DNA from: Lacrimispora amygdalina
GTDB lineage: Bacteria; Bacillota; Clostridia; Lachnospirales; Lachnospiraceae
Length of the DNA stretch: 32,990 nt
Reading direction: 5' to 3'
Assembly (NCBI RefSeq): GCF_900205965.1
Contig: NZ_OAOF01000031.1
Span: forward strand, 1 to 32,990
The notes beneath the pieces are model-generated. The model had not been told where the DNA came from, made no database searches, and saw nothing but the letters and a program-made list of their open reading frames with translations. Positions 1 to 7,901 of this stretch are shown one piece after another; within the stretch, counting starts at the first letter, position 1; each line of letters opens with the position of its first letter. Position numbers and translations under genes: made by a program.

Positions 1-307
1 ATTTTTAAGACCATATTTCAAATTAAATGAACCTTATATTTATTTCTATTAAGCATTTGTCTTTGCTTTTATAATTAGCTGAATCTAAGGCTATCCTGTT
101 TTTTGTTCGGGCTAATATCTATTATTCCTTTTTTATTTTAAAAATATTATGCTTCTAAAAGAAAATAATAACGAAAATAAAAGTGAATTTCTCCTGATTT
201 CCTTCTTTAAATTATTGTACCGATATAAATGATATTTTAGTTTATCCAAATATTAAAAGTAATAAAAACCATGCATAATACTATTAAAATAAAAAAGGAG
301 TGATAAA
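1..307. other. AT-rich intergenic leader without a gene
   Basis: Stop codons are frequent in all frames on both strands and I see no ribosome binding site followed by a usable frame. The only structure noted is the promoter-like motif near the right end, just before the ribosome binding site of the first gene. It may be the intergenic end of a region lying left of the window. Confidence 0.5.
273..290 (+). promoter_or_regulatory. Promoter-like CATA/ATACTATT motif before the first gene
   Basis: GCATAATACTATTAAAAT precedes the ribosome binding site of the gene at 308. The 16 bases TAAAATAAAAAAGGAG that follow the motif are also found, after a CATACTAT, upstream of the sirtuin gene at 2754. Promoter function is inferred from this recurrence. 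Confidence 0.45.
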
Positions 308-847
308 GTGAAAAAAGAAATGATGTTAGATTTTTTAGAAAGAGAGATTGAATATTATGCTTATTTAATTAATACCTGCGGGCATGACGGGATGTTACAT
401 AATCGGTACCAGGGTGTCATCGACGAACTGGAGCTGATCAAAGAAAAAGTAGCGAAAGATTTAATTTCAGAGTCAGGGACAGAGGGATCGAATAAAATAT
501 CAAATATACTTGGTATGAATCTCATGAACTTAGAGAGAAGACAAAAAGAAGAAGGAACACAGTCTTTTTTTAAAGATATTGGTAAACCTCACAAATGGCA
601 GACTTATGAAGTGAAAGAAATCAAAGATATGGTAGACGTGATTCAAAATATGTTTATCTGGGACTTTGCTGTAAATATAGGCGGGCATTTTTATGATATA
701 AACTTCTTTCGAGATAAGGCATCAAGCCGTATATCTTACTCTTGGTCTTCGGCTCCGTCTCCGCATCTGACTAGTTATGATATAATCCAGTTGGCATTTT
801 CAGACGGTATTTGGTATCGCATTAGAACTGATAAAAGAAAGGAATAA
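308..847 (+). CDS. Hypothetical protein, 179 aa
   Basis: ATG preceded by AAAAAAGGAGTGATAAAGTG, a good ribosome binding site. I do not recognise the family. The N-terminal third is helical and charged (MKKEMMLDFLEREIEYYAYL), and the C-terminal third is richer in aromatic and small residues, suggesting a beta-rich module. The stop is two bases before the ATG of the NadD-like gene, so the two are probably co-transcribed and translationally coupled. Its link with nucleotide metabolism rests only on that position. Confidence 0.75.
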   Translation: MKKEMMLDFLEREIEYYAYLINTCGHDGMLHNRYQGVIDELELIKEKVAKDLISESGTEGSNKISNILGMNLMNLERRQKEEGTQSFFKDIGKPHKWQTYEVKEIKDMVDVIQNMFIWDFAVNIGGHFYDINFFRDKASSRISYSWSSAPSPHLTSYDIIQLAFSDGIWYRIRTDKRKE

Positions 848-849
848 AA

Positions 850-1500
850 ATGGAACCTACCATTGTGATTATTGGAGGAAGCTTTAATCCACCTACTACA
901 GCTCATATTCAATTAGCTAAGATTGCTAAAAATAGAGTGAGTGCAGATTTTGTTCTTATCGTACCAGCAAAGAAAACATATATGCAAGAGTGGAAACAGT
1001 ATCTAAATAGTGATATTTTTAAAGATGAAATTCGATTAAGAGCGCTGAGAGCATTAGAGAATGAATGGATGAAGATCGAAACATGTGAAATTGATAATAA
1101 GGTTTCTGGCTCTACTTATGACACTATTAATTACATTAAAGAAAAATATCATTCAAGCAAAGTTTATTTTGCTATTGGTTCAGATAAGTTGGAAGAGATA
1201 CCAAGGTGGTATAATAGCGAAGGATTGCTCAAACGTGAAAAGTTCTTAGTTGTTCAACGGAATAATGATTCAATTGAGTCAATCATTGAAGAAAACCATT
1301 TCTTACGTATTTATAAATCATCATTTATATATTGTAAAACAGAAGATAAGTCGTTACAGAGAGTCAGCTCCACAGTCGTAAGAAATTATATAGAACAAGG
1401 AAAATTATCAGAAGTTGCAAAAATGGTACCTAAAGATGTATATTCAATCATCTTGGGAGACAGGGCTAATATCAATAATAATGATACAAAGAATAATTAA
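850..1500 (+). CDS. nadD: NadD-like nicotinate/nicotinamide-nucleotide adenylyltransferase
   Basis: A HIGH-superfamily nucleotidyltransferase expected to join NMN or NaMN to ATP, giving NAD or NaAD plus pyrophosphate in the cytosol. Visible evidence: the nucleotide-binding motif GGSFNPPTTAH at residues 9-19, in the T-x-x-H form rather than the H-x-G-H form; GSDKL at about 110-114, where NadD has GADxL; and VSSTVVR at 172-178, the ISSTxIR signature. The length of 216 aa is normal for NadD. It sits between the unknown gene at 308 and the deoxyribosyltransferase/CYTH fusion, with 2 and 14 base gaps, in one operon ending at the terminator near 2430. A sirtuin follows. Family assignment is strong. 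Preference for NMN over NaMN cannot be told from sequence, and another pyridine-like substrate is possible. Confidence 0.88.
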   Translation: MEPTIVIIGGSFNPPTTAHIQLAKIAKNRVSADFVLIVPAKKTYMQEWKQYLNSDIFKDEIRLRALRALENEWMKIETCEIDNKVSGSTYDTINYIKEKYHSSKVYFAIGSDKLEEIPRWYNSEGLLKREKFLVVQRNNDSIESIIEENHFLRIYKSSFIYCKTEDKSLQRVSSTVVRNYIEQGKLSEVAKMVPKDVYSIILGDRANINNNDTKNN

Positions 1501-1514
1501 GAAAGAAGAAAAGA

Positions 1515-2420
1515 ATGAATTTAAAAGAAAAATTTCCAATTGTATTTATCGGTTTATCAAATCATAATTTTTACTTAAAAGATGTGATTAGTGCTTACGT
1601 ATTAAAGCAAGGTCCAGTACCACTAAATCAATACGTACCATTTGGATATTCTGAATATGATAAGACAAATAAAGACTTATTCAGAATAGGAAATAACAAT
1701 TTAATTATAACGGCTGATGAACTTTGGGTCTTTGGTATTATATCTGATGAAGTAGCAGCTGAGATTATGTTAGCAATGGAGTATCAAAAACACGTTCGTT
1801 TTTATAAGATTGATAGAAACGGGACTGTATTTGAACCAATAATGGATCCAATGGATTTAGTATTTGAGACGGATGTACTTACTCATCTTCCATATGATGA
1901 CTTTCGATTAAGAATAAATAATTATCTGCTTCTATTTCGAGCAAACGATTCCGAAATTGAGATTGAAAGGAAATGGGTTTTGAAAGAGGTCCCAACAGAC
2001 CTAAAGCTTTTATCAACGGGAACTATGGAACAAATTTACCTTTCTGAAGATATAGATATTCGCATACGAAAACAAAAAAGCGAATTTTCAACTGTCTGCT
2101 TTATGGATGTGAAAGGAAAAGGAGAATTAGCAAGAGAAGAAATTACTAAAGAGATTTCACTCTCAGAGTATGATCGGATAAGGAAGATTGTAGAGAAAAA
2201 TCCTATCATTAAAGAATATTACCGTTATGATATTGGATTAAACAATGTGTTGGAAGTATCAGTTGTAGATCCAGGGATAGAGAATTCATTTATTTATGCT
2301 GAAGTAGAATTCGATAATCAGAAAGTAGCAGAAAAATATATCTTCCCAATTCTAGGAGCGATAGATGTAACATATGATCCAGAATTTAAAATGAAAAACT
2401 ATTGGAGTAGAACAAGATAA
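1515..2420 (+). CDS. Fusion of nucleoside deoxyribosyltransferase-like domain and CYTH domain
   Basis: Residues 1 to about 140 resemble the Rossmann-like nucleoside 2-deoxyribosyltransferase/DUF4406 group: the run ADELWVFGIISDEVAAEI and the segment PLNQYVPFGYSEYD are typical of it. Residues about 150-301 form a CYTH domain: the ExExK motif appears as EIERK, followed by IRIRK, the basic/acidic strand KGKGELAREEIT and AEVEF. CYTH enzymes bind triphosphates in a beta tunnel and hydrolyse tripolyphosphate or nucleoside/thiamine triphosphates, or cyclise ATP. The first domain type cleaves or senses N-glycosidic nucleotide bonds. The fusion would suit an enzyme acting on a nucleotide or a nucleotide signal. 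It is directly downstream of nadD and followed by a strong terminator. The CYTH call is firm, the N-terminal call moderate and the substrate unknown. Confidence 0.75.
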   Translation: MNLKEKFPIVFIGLSNHNFYLKDVISAYVLKQGPVPLNQYVPFGYSEYDKTNKDLFRIGNNNLIITADELWVFGIISDEVAAEIMLAMEYQKHVRFYKIDRNGTVFEPIMDPMDLVFETDVLTHLPYDDFRLRINNYLLLFRANDSEIEIERKWVLKEVPTDLKLLSTGTMEQIYLSEDIDIRIRKQKSEFSTVCFMDVKGKGELAREEITKEISLSEYDRIRKIVEKNPIIKEYYRYDIGLNNVLEVSVVDPGIENSFIYAEVEFDNQKVAEKYIFPILGAIDVTYDPEFKMKNYWSRTR

Positions 2421-2445
2421 AAGCCGCTTAAACGGCTTTTATTTT
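2419..2445 (+). terminator. Rho-independent terminator after the nadD operon
   Basis: Perfect 8-bp stem AAAAGCCG/CGGCTTTT with a 6-base loop, followed by ATTTTAT. It overlaps the stop codon of the CYTH fusion gene. Confidence 0.85.
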
Positions 2446-2720
2446 ATGATAAATATATAATTTGCGATGATCTTGTCTCTATGCTTTAATTTCTTTAACA
2501 AACCAATCAAAAGTGATTTTATTTATAAATTTTTAGATTTCCTTAGATAATGAGAGGAAGCGAATTGTTCGTATGGGATGCTTTTTACAAATGGATTTCA
2601 AATCAGAGAGTACCTGTGATGGGTGTGTGATCCATGGAGCCAACAGTAATGGCGAGTAATAACTCAGATGCTCTCATCTATTCCTTAGACATTATATTTC
2701 TATTATTTTATTTTTGCAAT
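2446..2720. other. Gene-free gap with possible coding remnant
   Basis: About 270 bases between the terminator and the sirtuin promoter motif. A 26-codon frame at 2550-2630 and the open frame running from 2634 into the sirtuin gene carry protein-like sequence but lack good ribosome binding sites. They may be debris of a lost gene. Nothing else is recognisable. Confidence 0.35.
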
Positions 2721-2730
2721 CATACTATAT
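2721..2730 (+). promoter_or_regulatory. Promoter-like CATACTAT motif before the sirtuin gene
   Basis: CATACTATAT lies 11 bases before an AAAAAAGGAG ribosome binding site, which would leave a very short untranslated leader. It matches motifs found after terminators elsewhere in the window. Promoter function is inferred. Confidence 0.5.
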
Positions 2731-2753
2731 GTAAAATAAAAAAGGAGAAAGAA

Positions 2754-3500
2754 ATGGGAAGTATAGAAAGGCTTAAAGATATTATTAAGATAAATGAAAA
2801 TATTGTATTTTTTGGTGGAGCTGGAGTATCTACCGAATCTGGTATTCCGGATTTTAGAAGTAAAGAAGGTTTGTATAATCAACACGATATTCAATTTGAT
2901 AAATATAATCCGGAGTATTTGCTAAGCAGGGAATGCTTATATTATAATACTAAAGTGTTTTATGAGTTTTACAGACAAAAAATGGATACTAGAAGTGTAG
3001 AACCTAATATTACACATAAGGTTTTAGCTAAACTAGAAGAACAAGGAAAACTAAAAGCGATTATTACACAGAATATCGATGGCTTACATCAAAAAGCGGG
3101 AAGTAAAAGTGTTTTTGAAATTCACGGTACAACTCAGAGAAATTACTGTGTAAAGTGTAAGCATGAATTTGAATCAGACTATATATTTAAGAGCGAAGAT
3201 AAAATTCCAGCATGTACTGAGTGCGGAAGACCAGTTAGACCAGATGTGGTCTTATATGGAGAGAAGTTGCCAAAGAAGGAAGTCGAAGGTGCAATCAAAG
3301 CAATAGAGAGTGCGGATGTGCTAATTATTGGAGGAACTTCATTAAGCGTTTATCCGACTGCAAGTTTTATATCTTATTTCCGTGGAGGGCACATTGTGGT
3401 AATAAACAAAGATGAATTAAATATAATGTTAAATGCAGAGTCAGATATAGTTATCTTAGATTCATTAGGAAATGTGTTTAATCAATTAGATATTAAATAA
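2754..3500 (+). CDS. Sir2-family NAD-dependent deacylase (sirtuin)
   Basis: Expected to remove acyl groups from lysines while splitting NAD into nicotinamide and O-acyl-ADP-ribose. In the 248-aa product: GAGVSTESGIPDFRS (23-36, NAD binding), TQNIDGLH (105-112), catalytic His in FEIHG (H124), four zinc cysteines in CVKC and CTEC (132/135, 154/157), and GTSLSVYP (194-201). All key residues are present, so it should be active. The ATG at 2754 is chosen because AAAGGAG lies 6 bases upstream. The open frame extends to 2634, but those 40 codons are hydrophobic, AT-rich and overlap the promoter-like motif. It lies downstream of nadD in a separate transcript. The lack of an added domain argues against the large Sir2-based antiphage effectors; a modifier of host proteins or a member of an NAD module is likelier. 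Confidence 0.92.
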   Translation: MGSIERLKDIIKINENIVFFGGAGVSTESGIPDFRSKEGLYNQHDIQFDKYNPEYLLSRECLYYNTKVFYEFYRQKMDTRSVEPNITHKVLAKLEEQGKLKAIITQNIDGLHQKAGSKSVFEIHGTTQRNYCVKCKHEFESDYIFKSEDKIPACTECGRPVRPDVVLYGEKLPKKEVEGAIKAIESADVLIIGGTSLSVYPTASFISYFRGGHIVVINKDELNIMLNAESDIVILDSLGNVFNQLDIK

Positions 3501-3542
3501 AATACAATACTGTGTCCATTGCAATTAATTAATAACCGAAAT

Positions 3543-3568
3543 AACCAGATTAATCTGGTTGTTTTTTA
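3543..3568 (+). terminator. Terminator after the sirtuin gene
   Basis: Perfect palindrome AACCAGATTAATCTGGTT followed by GTTTTTTATT. Confidence 0.8.
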
Positions 3569-3585
3569 TTTACCCAGATTATCAA

Positions 3586-3596
3586 CATACTATTAC
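3586..3596 (+). promoter_or_regulatory. Promoter-like CATACTATTAC motif
   Basis: Located between the sirtuin terminator and the ribosome binding site at about 3612. One of the best copies of the recurrent motif. Confidence 0.5.
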
Positions 3597-3625
3597 TATA
3601 AAAGATAATGTGGAGAGGAGAAATT

Positions 3626-3805
3626 ATGAATATTTTGATTATTCTATTATTCGTATTGATAATTATCACGTTAGGATTTTTTTGCCTCAGCCTTGTTAAA
3701 GTGAGCGAAGCTGATAAAAAACGAGAAGATGAGGAACAGCTGCACTGGATAAATAAATACATTCAAGAAAAAATGAAGGAGAAAAATAATGAAAGAATTA
3801 ATTAG
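3626..3805 (+). CDS. Small single-span membrane protein, 59 aa
   Basis: Start chosen at 3626 because GAGAGGAG lies just upstream; an earlier in-frame ATG at 3608 precedes the ribosome binding site. Residues 2-24 (NILIILLFVLIIITLGFFCL) form one membrane helix and the rest is a highly charged cytoplasmic-type tail of KKREDEEQ character. The gene overlaps the next one by 17 bases, so the two are translationally coupled. Function unknown; a partner or anchor for the next product is possible. Confidence 0.7.
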   Translation: MNILIILLFVLIIITLGFFCLSLVKVSEADKKREDEEQLHWINKYIQEKMKEKNNERIN

Positions 3806-4412
3806 TATAGATGAGATTGAATGTCCGGAGATAAAAGAAAATATTTTTATCTGTGAAAAAGAACTTTTAAAATTCGCTGAGGTTATAAGAAAGCATATTA
3901 GGATTGCTGCATGCCAGGAAATATATTCGGTAAATGAAATGTTAAAAGTACAGGAAGAATTTCCAGTACTTAGAAAAGAAAGGATGTATACCCAAATAAC
4001 GGTTGAAAAAGGAACTGGTTATATTGGTAATACACCGGTTGTTGATAATGACTACCAGGTAATATGGGCTTTTGATCTTATTGGAAATGAAATTAAATCA
4101 AACACCTTGTTTGACTTTGATAAACAATGGATTGAAAAAACTCTATATTTCACATATGAGCAAAGTGAACATCTTCCGTTTCATGAGGCTGATCGAGGAC
4201 GTTTCTTCTCTGTCTTTGTTGCTGGATTGGGCTATAGTGAAGATGGAACGATAGAGAAACAACATTTCAATATTGCCCATAATAATGATAATTGTGATCT
4301 GACGTCAATTTTAAATTCAAAAGTAGCTACAAGGACTATTCAGGAGATTAATAAAGTATTGGATGAATATTTGCTTTTCAAAAAGGTGAATAAGGAGTTT
4401 GAAGATTGCTAA
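3789..4412 (+). CDS. Hypothetical protein, 207 aa
   Basis: ATG preceded by AAGGAGAAAAATA, within the end of the upstream membrane-protein gene. No family recognised. The sequence looks soluble, with a mixed alpha/beta composition and the segment HLPFHEADRGRFFSVFVAGLGY in the middle. It is transcribed with the small membrane protein and ends about 65 bases before a terminator. Confidence 0.72.
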   Translation: MKELISIDEIECPEIKENIFICEKELLKFAEVIRKHIRIAACQEIYSVNEMLKVQEEFPVLRKERMYTQITVEKGTGYIGNTPVVDNDYQVIWAFDLIGNEIKSNTLFDFDKQWIEKTLYFTYEQSEHLPFHEADRGRFFSVFVAGLGYSEDGTIEKQHFNIAHNNDNCDLTSILNSKVATRTIQEINKVLDEYLLFKKVNKEFEDC

Positions 4413-4478
4413 CAGCTCGATGGACTAATTACCGTTCTGGAAATATCTAATAATAACAGATTATAGAAGTTATATTAT

Positions 4479-4506
4479 AAAAGCCAATTTGATGTTGGCT
4501 TTTTCT
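4479..4506 (+). terminator. Terminator
   Basis: Stem AAAAGCCAA/TTGGCTTTT with a 7-base loop, followed by T residues. It closes the two-gene unit 3626-4412. Confidence 0.8.
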
Positions 4507-4524
4507 ATTGTAATTTAAAAAAGA

Positions 4525-4533
4525 CATACTAAT
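4525..4533 (+). promoter_or_regulatory. Promoter-like CATACTAAT motif
   Basis: Follows the terminator by about 20 bases and precedes the GGAGG of the gene at 4562. Confidence 0.48.
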
Positions 4534-4561
4534 TAAAAATAAGTCAATAGGAGGATAGATT

Positions 4562-5194
4562 ATGCTTTTTTTAATCAAAGAGAAATTAGAAGAGGGAACC
4601 TATATTATCTCTGAGTCAGCATTTGATTTTAGAAATGATAAGGATGCTATGTTGAAATATATAGTTTCTGTACTAAATTATATTGAAGAATCAATTACCG
4701 ATAAGTATTTATTATTTTACTTTGATACTTATAAGAAGTGGTTATCTGAATTTCAATACAATAAAGTTTCATACCCATTAAAATCAGAAGAACTTTTTTT
4801 GATGAGAGGGCCATTGATACAACCGGTATCTTTTGTTTTTTATGATTCGGCGAAAATTAATGATAATTTAAAAAAATACAAAGGTTGCATCTGCATTGAA
4901 AAACAGGCCAATGCATTTGCAGAACTTGTCAATCAGCTGAATTATATGAAGATAGACAATAACAAAGATTACACAAAGACAGGTGAATTAAACAAAGACA
5001 GTATACCGATAGAAATTGCAAACTTGTTTAACTTCTTAAAAGGAAATCTGGAATGGTTACTGAATTGTTATAGCGTAAGAAATCACAAACTACAATGCTT
5101 TGATGAAATCGAAATAGAAAATCACTTTAGAATAATGGAACAACTCAAAATCAGAGCCGTTAACAGACTGAAGAATTTACAGGAGGAAAAATAA
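4562..5194 (+). CDS. Hypothetical protein, 210 aa
   Basis: ATG with AATAGGAGGATAGATT upstream. No family recognised. Predominantly helical and soluble, with a tyrosine- and phenylalanine-rich first half and a C-terminal helical stretch rich in lysine and arginine. The stop is followed after two bases by the ATG of the next gene, so both are in one operon. Confidence 0.72.
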   Translation: MLFLIKEKLEEGTYIISESAFDFRNDKDAMLKYIVSVLNYIEESITDKYLLFYFDTYKKWLSEFQYNKVSYPLKSEELFLMRGPLIQPVSFVFYDSAKINDNLKKYKGCICIEKQANAFAELVNQLNYMKIDNNKDYTKTGELNKDSIPIEIANLFNFLKGNLEWLLNCYSVRNHKLQCFDEIEIENHFRIMEQLKIRAVNRLKNLQEEK

Positions 5195-5196
5195 TA

Positions 5197-5886
5197 ATGA
5201 GTTATTGGTTCAGAATGCATTTTGCGGAAGTTGAAGAAAAACAGTTCTTGGATTTTTGTATTAAACTAAATAGAGCGTGTATAGAAGAAGCCGATGAAAT
5301 AATAATGGATAATGCTCACTACATACCATCAATCCAACATAGTTTTGGTTTGCTAGAAGAAAGCGAATATAGAGAAAATTGGCGGGAAGCAGATAGAAAT
5401 TGGTTATACAACTTATTTTCGAATAAATTTGTTTATTGGCCGGATAAAGGTTTGGTTGGTGCTGTCGGAAACTTTCCCAGTAAAATAGAGAAAGATTTAG
5501 TAACAATTGAATTTCAGAATAGCACTGATCAAAATTATGATTATGAATATTGGTCTGGAATTAGTTATTTTGAAGAAATAACTAAATTATTAAAAACAGG
5601 TACTACAGAATGTATACTTTCTCATTTAAATAAAGGTAGTGTATCGGCTGCATGTTATACCTTAGAAGAGATAACTGAGGATATTGATTATTATAAAAAG
5701 TCAGCTGTTTATAATTCAATTTATAATTCATTAGACTTAGACAACTGGTTATGGAATAAGAAAGGAGATTTTAGATCATTTTCGATACAAGCCATTAATA
5801 GTAGTGAAGAACATTTCCAACTTACCCGTAAACTTGAAATAGTAAGAAAAAAGAAATTAGAAGAATATAAGGAGATGTTAAAATGA
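5197..5886 (+). CDS. Hypothetical protein, 229 aa
   Basis: ATG preceded by ACAGGAGGAAAAATA. It opens with MSYWFRMHFAEVEEKQFLDF and contains EADEII and YIPS segments that look like a conserved N-terminal domain, but I cannot name the family. The C-terminus is lysine-rich (KKKLEEYKEMLK). The 3' end, with the bases just after it, resembles a second copy near 6895-6950, which suggests a past duplication and loss of a related gene. Confidence 0.72.
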   Translation: MSYWFRMHFAEVEEKQFLDFCIKLNRACIEEADEIIMDNAHYIPSIQHSFGLLEESEYRENWREADRNWLYNLFSNKFVYWPDKGLVGAVGNFPSKIEKDLVTIEFQNSTDQNYDYEYWSGISYFEEITKLLKTGTTECILSHLNKGSVSAACYTLEEITEDIDYYKKSAVYNSIYNSLDLDNWLWNKKGDFRSFSIQAINSSEEHFQLTRKLEIVRKKKLEEYKEMLK

Positions 5887-6187
5887 TTTAAAAATCATAA
5901 TTATATTATATATTTGTTGTATTGTAAAAAAGGTTATTACTGCAGATCTTAATACTTTAATTGATTTTAAAAACAACCTAAGTTATAATGTTTATAAAAT
6001 TAATTAAACATGTAAGATAATAATGTGTTTTCAAAATTTATTTGAAGATGTAAATCCGAGTCTATCAGATTCAGAACTTACTGATTGCGAGTTTGGAAGA
6101 GACTAGGCTTCATGTAGAACAGATGTCTAAGGCTGGTTCAGGGATAAGATGGAAGTTGAAATAGTGTATTAATAGGAGAAAAAGAAT
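5887..6187. other. Gap of 300 bases without a confident gene
   Basis: Very AT-rich. A 27-codon frame at 6023-6106 (starting MCFQNLFEDVNPSL) has no ribosome binding site. TATAATG at about 5985 could be a -10-like element. Otherwise featureless. Confidence 0.4.
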
Positions 6188-6826
6188 ATGAGAAATAAAT
6201 TAGAATCATTTGAGCCTAATTTAAGGAGACGCTGTGTAGCCTTAAAGGAATTAGGTTTTCGATATCTAACAAGAGATATGGATGGAAGAATTGTAGCATG
6301 GATGAATAAACCAAATAGAGTAGTTTATTGCTTAGCTGAAATAGAAGATCAAGCAAAAGATGCCTATGGAGAGGAAACTTTTTATTTTAATACGCATTTA
6401 AGTGATTATGATGGTGAAGATGATAATATGATAAGAGACGGATACGATACTAAATTCTGCAGTTTCTCGTGTTCAAAAGAAGATGATAGGGAACCACATC
6501 TTTATAGTACGGGCCACTTAGAATTATTTGACAAAAATAATGATTTTAAATTGATAACTTGGGAAAATAGTCCAGTAGAAATTAATACATTAATAAATAT
6601 GTTACCTATTACATGTGCCGGGATTAATATGACAAATTGGGATTTTTCTGACTATAAAGATCCAATTTTTATTTATAAAGCATTTGTTGCCGTTTGTAAT
6701 TATGCTGAAGAACATATTCCTTGTGGGAACTGTCCGTTATATAAAATTTGTTTCTCTGATAATAATGCAGAAAAAGAGTTTTGGGAAAAAGTCTATAATA
6801 AATTAGAAATTAATGTGGAAAAATAA
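6188..6826 (+). CDS. Hypothetical protein with C-terminal cysteine cluster, 212 aa
   Basis: ATG with AATAGGAGAAAAAGAAT upstream. The family is not recognised. A cysteine cluster of the form C-x2-C-x4-C (CGNCPLYKIC) near residue 185, with another Cys about 10 residues earlier, suggests a bound metal, either zinc or an iron-sulfur cluster. The body is acidic, with runs such as DYDGEDDN. It stands alone between two gene-poor gaps. Confidence 0.7.
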   Translation: MRNKLESFEPNLRRRCVALKELGFRYLTRDMDGRIVAWMNKPNRVVYCLAEIEDQAKDAYGEETFYFNTHLSDYDGEDDNMIRDGYDTKFCSFSCSKEDDREPHLYSTGHLELFDKNNDFKLITWENSPVEINTLINMLPITCAGINMTNWDFSDYKDPIFIYKAFVAVCNYAEEHIPCGNCPLYKICFSDNNAEKEFWEKVYNKLEINVEK

Positions 6827-6911
6827 TGATTTAATTGAAAAAATTAAGTGTGCGGATAGTGCTGAAATAAATAATGTAAAAATAAACCAAAAGAAATATT
6901 GGAGATGTTAG
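6813..6911 (+). CDS. Possible 32-aa microprotein overlapping the previous gene
   Basis: An ATG frame overlaps the end of the previous gene by 14 bases and ends in a lysine-rich tail (INQKKYWRC). There is no convincing ribosome binding site, so only coupled translation could express it. In another frame the same 3' segment resembles the end of the gene at 5197. It may therefore be a gene remnant. Confidence 0.25.
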   Translation: MWKNNDLIEKIKCADSAEINNVKINQKKYWRC

Positions 6912-7005
6912 AGTGATTTAAAAATTTCGTCGGTTAAAAATTATTACATTACACTATCGATTGTAAAATCATTGTTTATAGTATTTTAGATTATCAAAAA
7001 GTTTT

Positions 7006-7036
7006 AAAAAAGAGAGATGAAAAACTCTCTTTTTTT
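7006..7036 (+). terminator. Terminator
   Basis: 11-bp stem AAAAAAGAGAG/CTCTCTTTTTT with an 8-base loop and a T-run. Confidence 0.75.
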
Positions 7037-7114
7037 GTCGCTTTAATACATAACAATATTTTTTAGATAAAGTAGACAAAATTAGTAAAATACATCATAA
7101 TATTAAGAGAGGAT

Positions 7115-7345
7115 GTGATTAAAGTGTTTTATTTTGAAAAATATAAGATAGGAAAAAAAGATAGTCTAATTGAAAAACTAGAAAAATGTCATTTAAAATG
7201 CGATGCAGCTATTAAGCAAGCAGAATTAAAAAATAATAATGGAATAGACGTTTCTTTAGATGATCTTGAGACAGTTATAGCATCATTATATAATATGCGC
7301 CATATAGGAGAGCAAATTGTAGATGACATTATTAAATATTCATAA
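7115..7345 (+). CDS. Small helical hypothetical protein, up to 76 aa
   Basis: The frame opens at GTG 7115, which is too close to GAGAGG (7107-7112). The in-frame GTG at 7124 has a better distance and would give 73 aa. Almost wholly helical and charged, with an isolated Cys pair. It ends at a terminator shared with the opposing gene. Family unknown. Confidence 0.62.
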   Translation: MIKVFYFEKYKIGKKDSLIEKLEKCHLKCDAAIKQAELKNNNGIDVSLDDLETVIASLYNMRHIGEQIVDDIIKYS

Positions 7346-7348
7346 TAA

Positions 7349-7369
7349 AAAGGCAGAATATCTGCCTTT
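7349..7369. terminator. Bidirectional terminator between convergent genes
   Basis: AAAGGCAGA/TCTGCCTTT stem with an ATA loop. It sits between the stop at 7345 and the minus-strand stop codon at 7368-7370, which it overlaps. Confidence 0.7.
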
Positions 7370-7724
7370 ATGCTCTGACTCTAAAACTTGACTTCTTCTG
7401 TGATAAAATATCAACAGCAGAACATATAAGTTCTCTAAGCTCTGAAAGAGTATATGCTTCTTGATTTGATCTTCTTAATATAAGAGAAGAACCGAATTGT
7501 TTTTTACATATGTTATCCATTTCAAATAATCTGGCTGAACAGCATCTTATGCTTATAGATAACGAGGCTTTTACCCACTCTGGCATATTTTCAAAATTTC
7601 TGCATTTGCTAATAACTTTAGCCTTTTGATATTTTTCTTCATATACTACATAATACTTAAGAAATAAGAAAGTTTCATTTGTAAACAAATTAGAAAATGT
7701 TAACAGCAGATCATAATTAAGCAT
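7368..7724 (-). CDS. Minus-strand hypothetical protein, 118 aa
   Basis: One of only two intact genes on this strand. It is supported by a near-perfect ribosome binding site (AAAGGAGGT, 8 bases before the ATG at 7724) and by the terminator at its end. Helical with several cysteines; a positively charged C-terminus (QKKSSFRVRA). Its central part (MPEWVKASLSISIRCCSARL) looks like a small helical-bundle domain. A promoter-like CATATCATT lies upstream on the same strand, so it may belong to the element's own regulon despite its orientation. The family and function are not recognised; a four-helix-bundle protein of the avd/S23 type is a thought only. Confidence 0.7.
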   Translation of the reverse strand: MLNYDLLLTFSNLFTNETFLFLKYYVVYEEKYQKAKVISKCRNFENMPEWVKASLSISIRCCSARLFEMDNICKKQFGSSLILRRSNQEAYTLSELRELICSAVDILSQKKSSFRVRA

Positions 7725-7750
7725 AATATTACCTCCTTTGATTTGTGAAA

Positions 7751-7759
7751 AATGATATG
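7751..7759 (-). promoter_or_regulatory. Promoter-like CATATCATT motif on the minus strand
   Basis: A degenerate copy of the recurrent CATACTAT/CATATTA motif, oriented toward the minus-strand gene and about 14 bases before its ribosome binding site. Confidence 0.3.
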
Positions 7760-7901
7760 CTCTATTTATCTTAGGTATTTTTATTATGCCAATTAATTTT
7801 GGTAAACAATTATGATTAGGTTATTCTGTGATTGCAAATATTACTATACATTAAGAGTAAATAATAATATGAAAATGTAAAGTTAAAGAAAGGAGGGTAT
7901 A

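Noticed and set aside
2550..2630. 26-codon frame before the sirtuin
   Set aside because: No ribosome binding site; might be a remnant, so only mentioned in the gap entry.
2634..2753. N-terminal extension of the sirtuin to ATG 2634
   Set aside because: The 40 extra codons are hydrophobic and AT-rich, overlap the promoter-like motif, have no ribosome binding site, and the ATG at 2754 has an excellent one.
2754..3500. Sir2-type antiphage effector (as in Thoeris-, DSR- or Argonaute-linked systems)
   Set aside because: It has the zinc cysteines and compact length of ordinary deacylases and no fused effector or sensor domain.
6023..6106. 27-codon frame in the gap 5887-6187
   Set aside because: No ribosome binding site and no overlap with a gene end; length within chance for this base composition.
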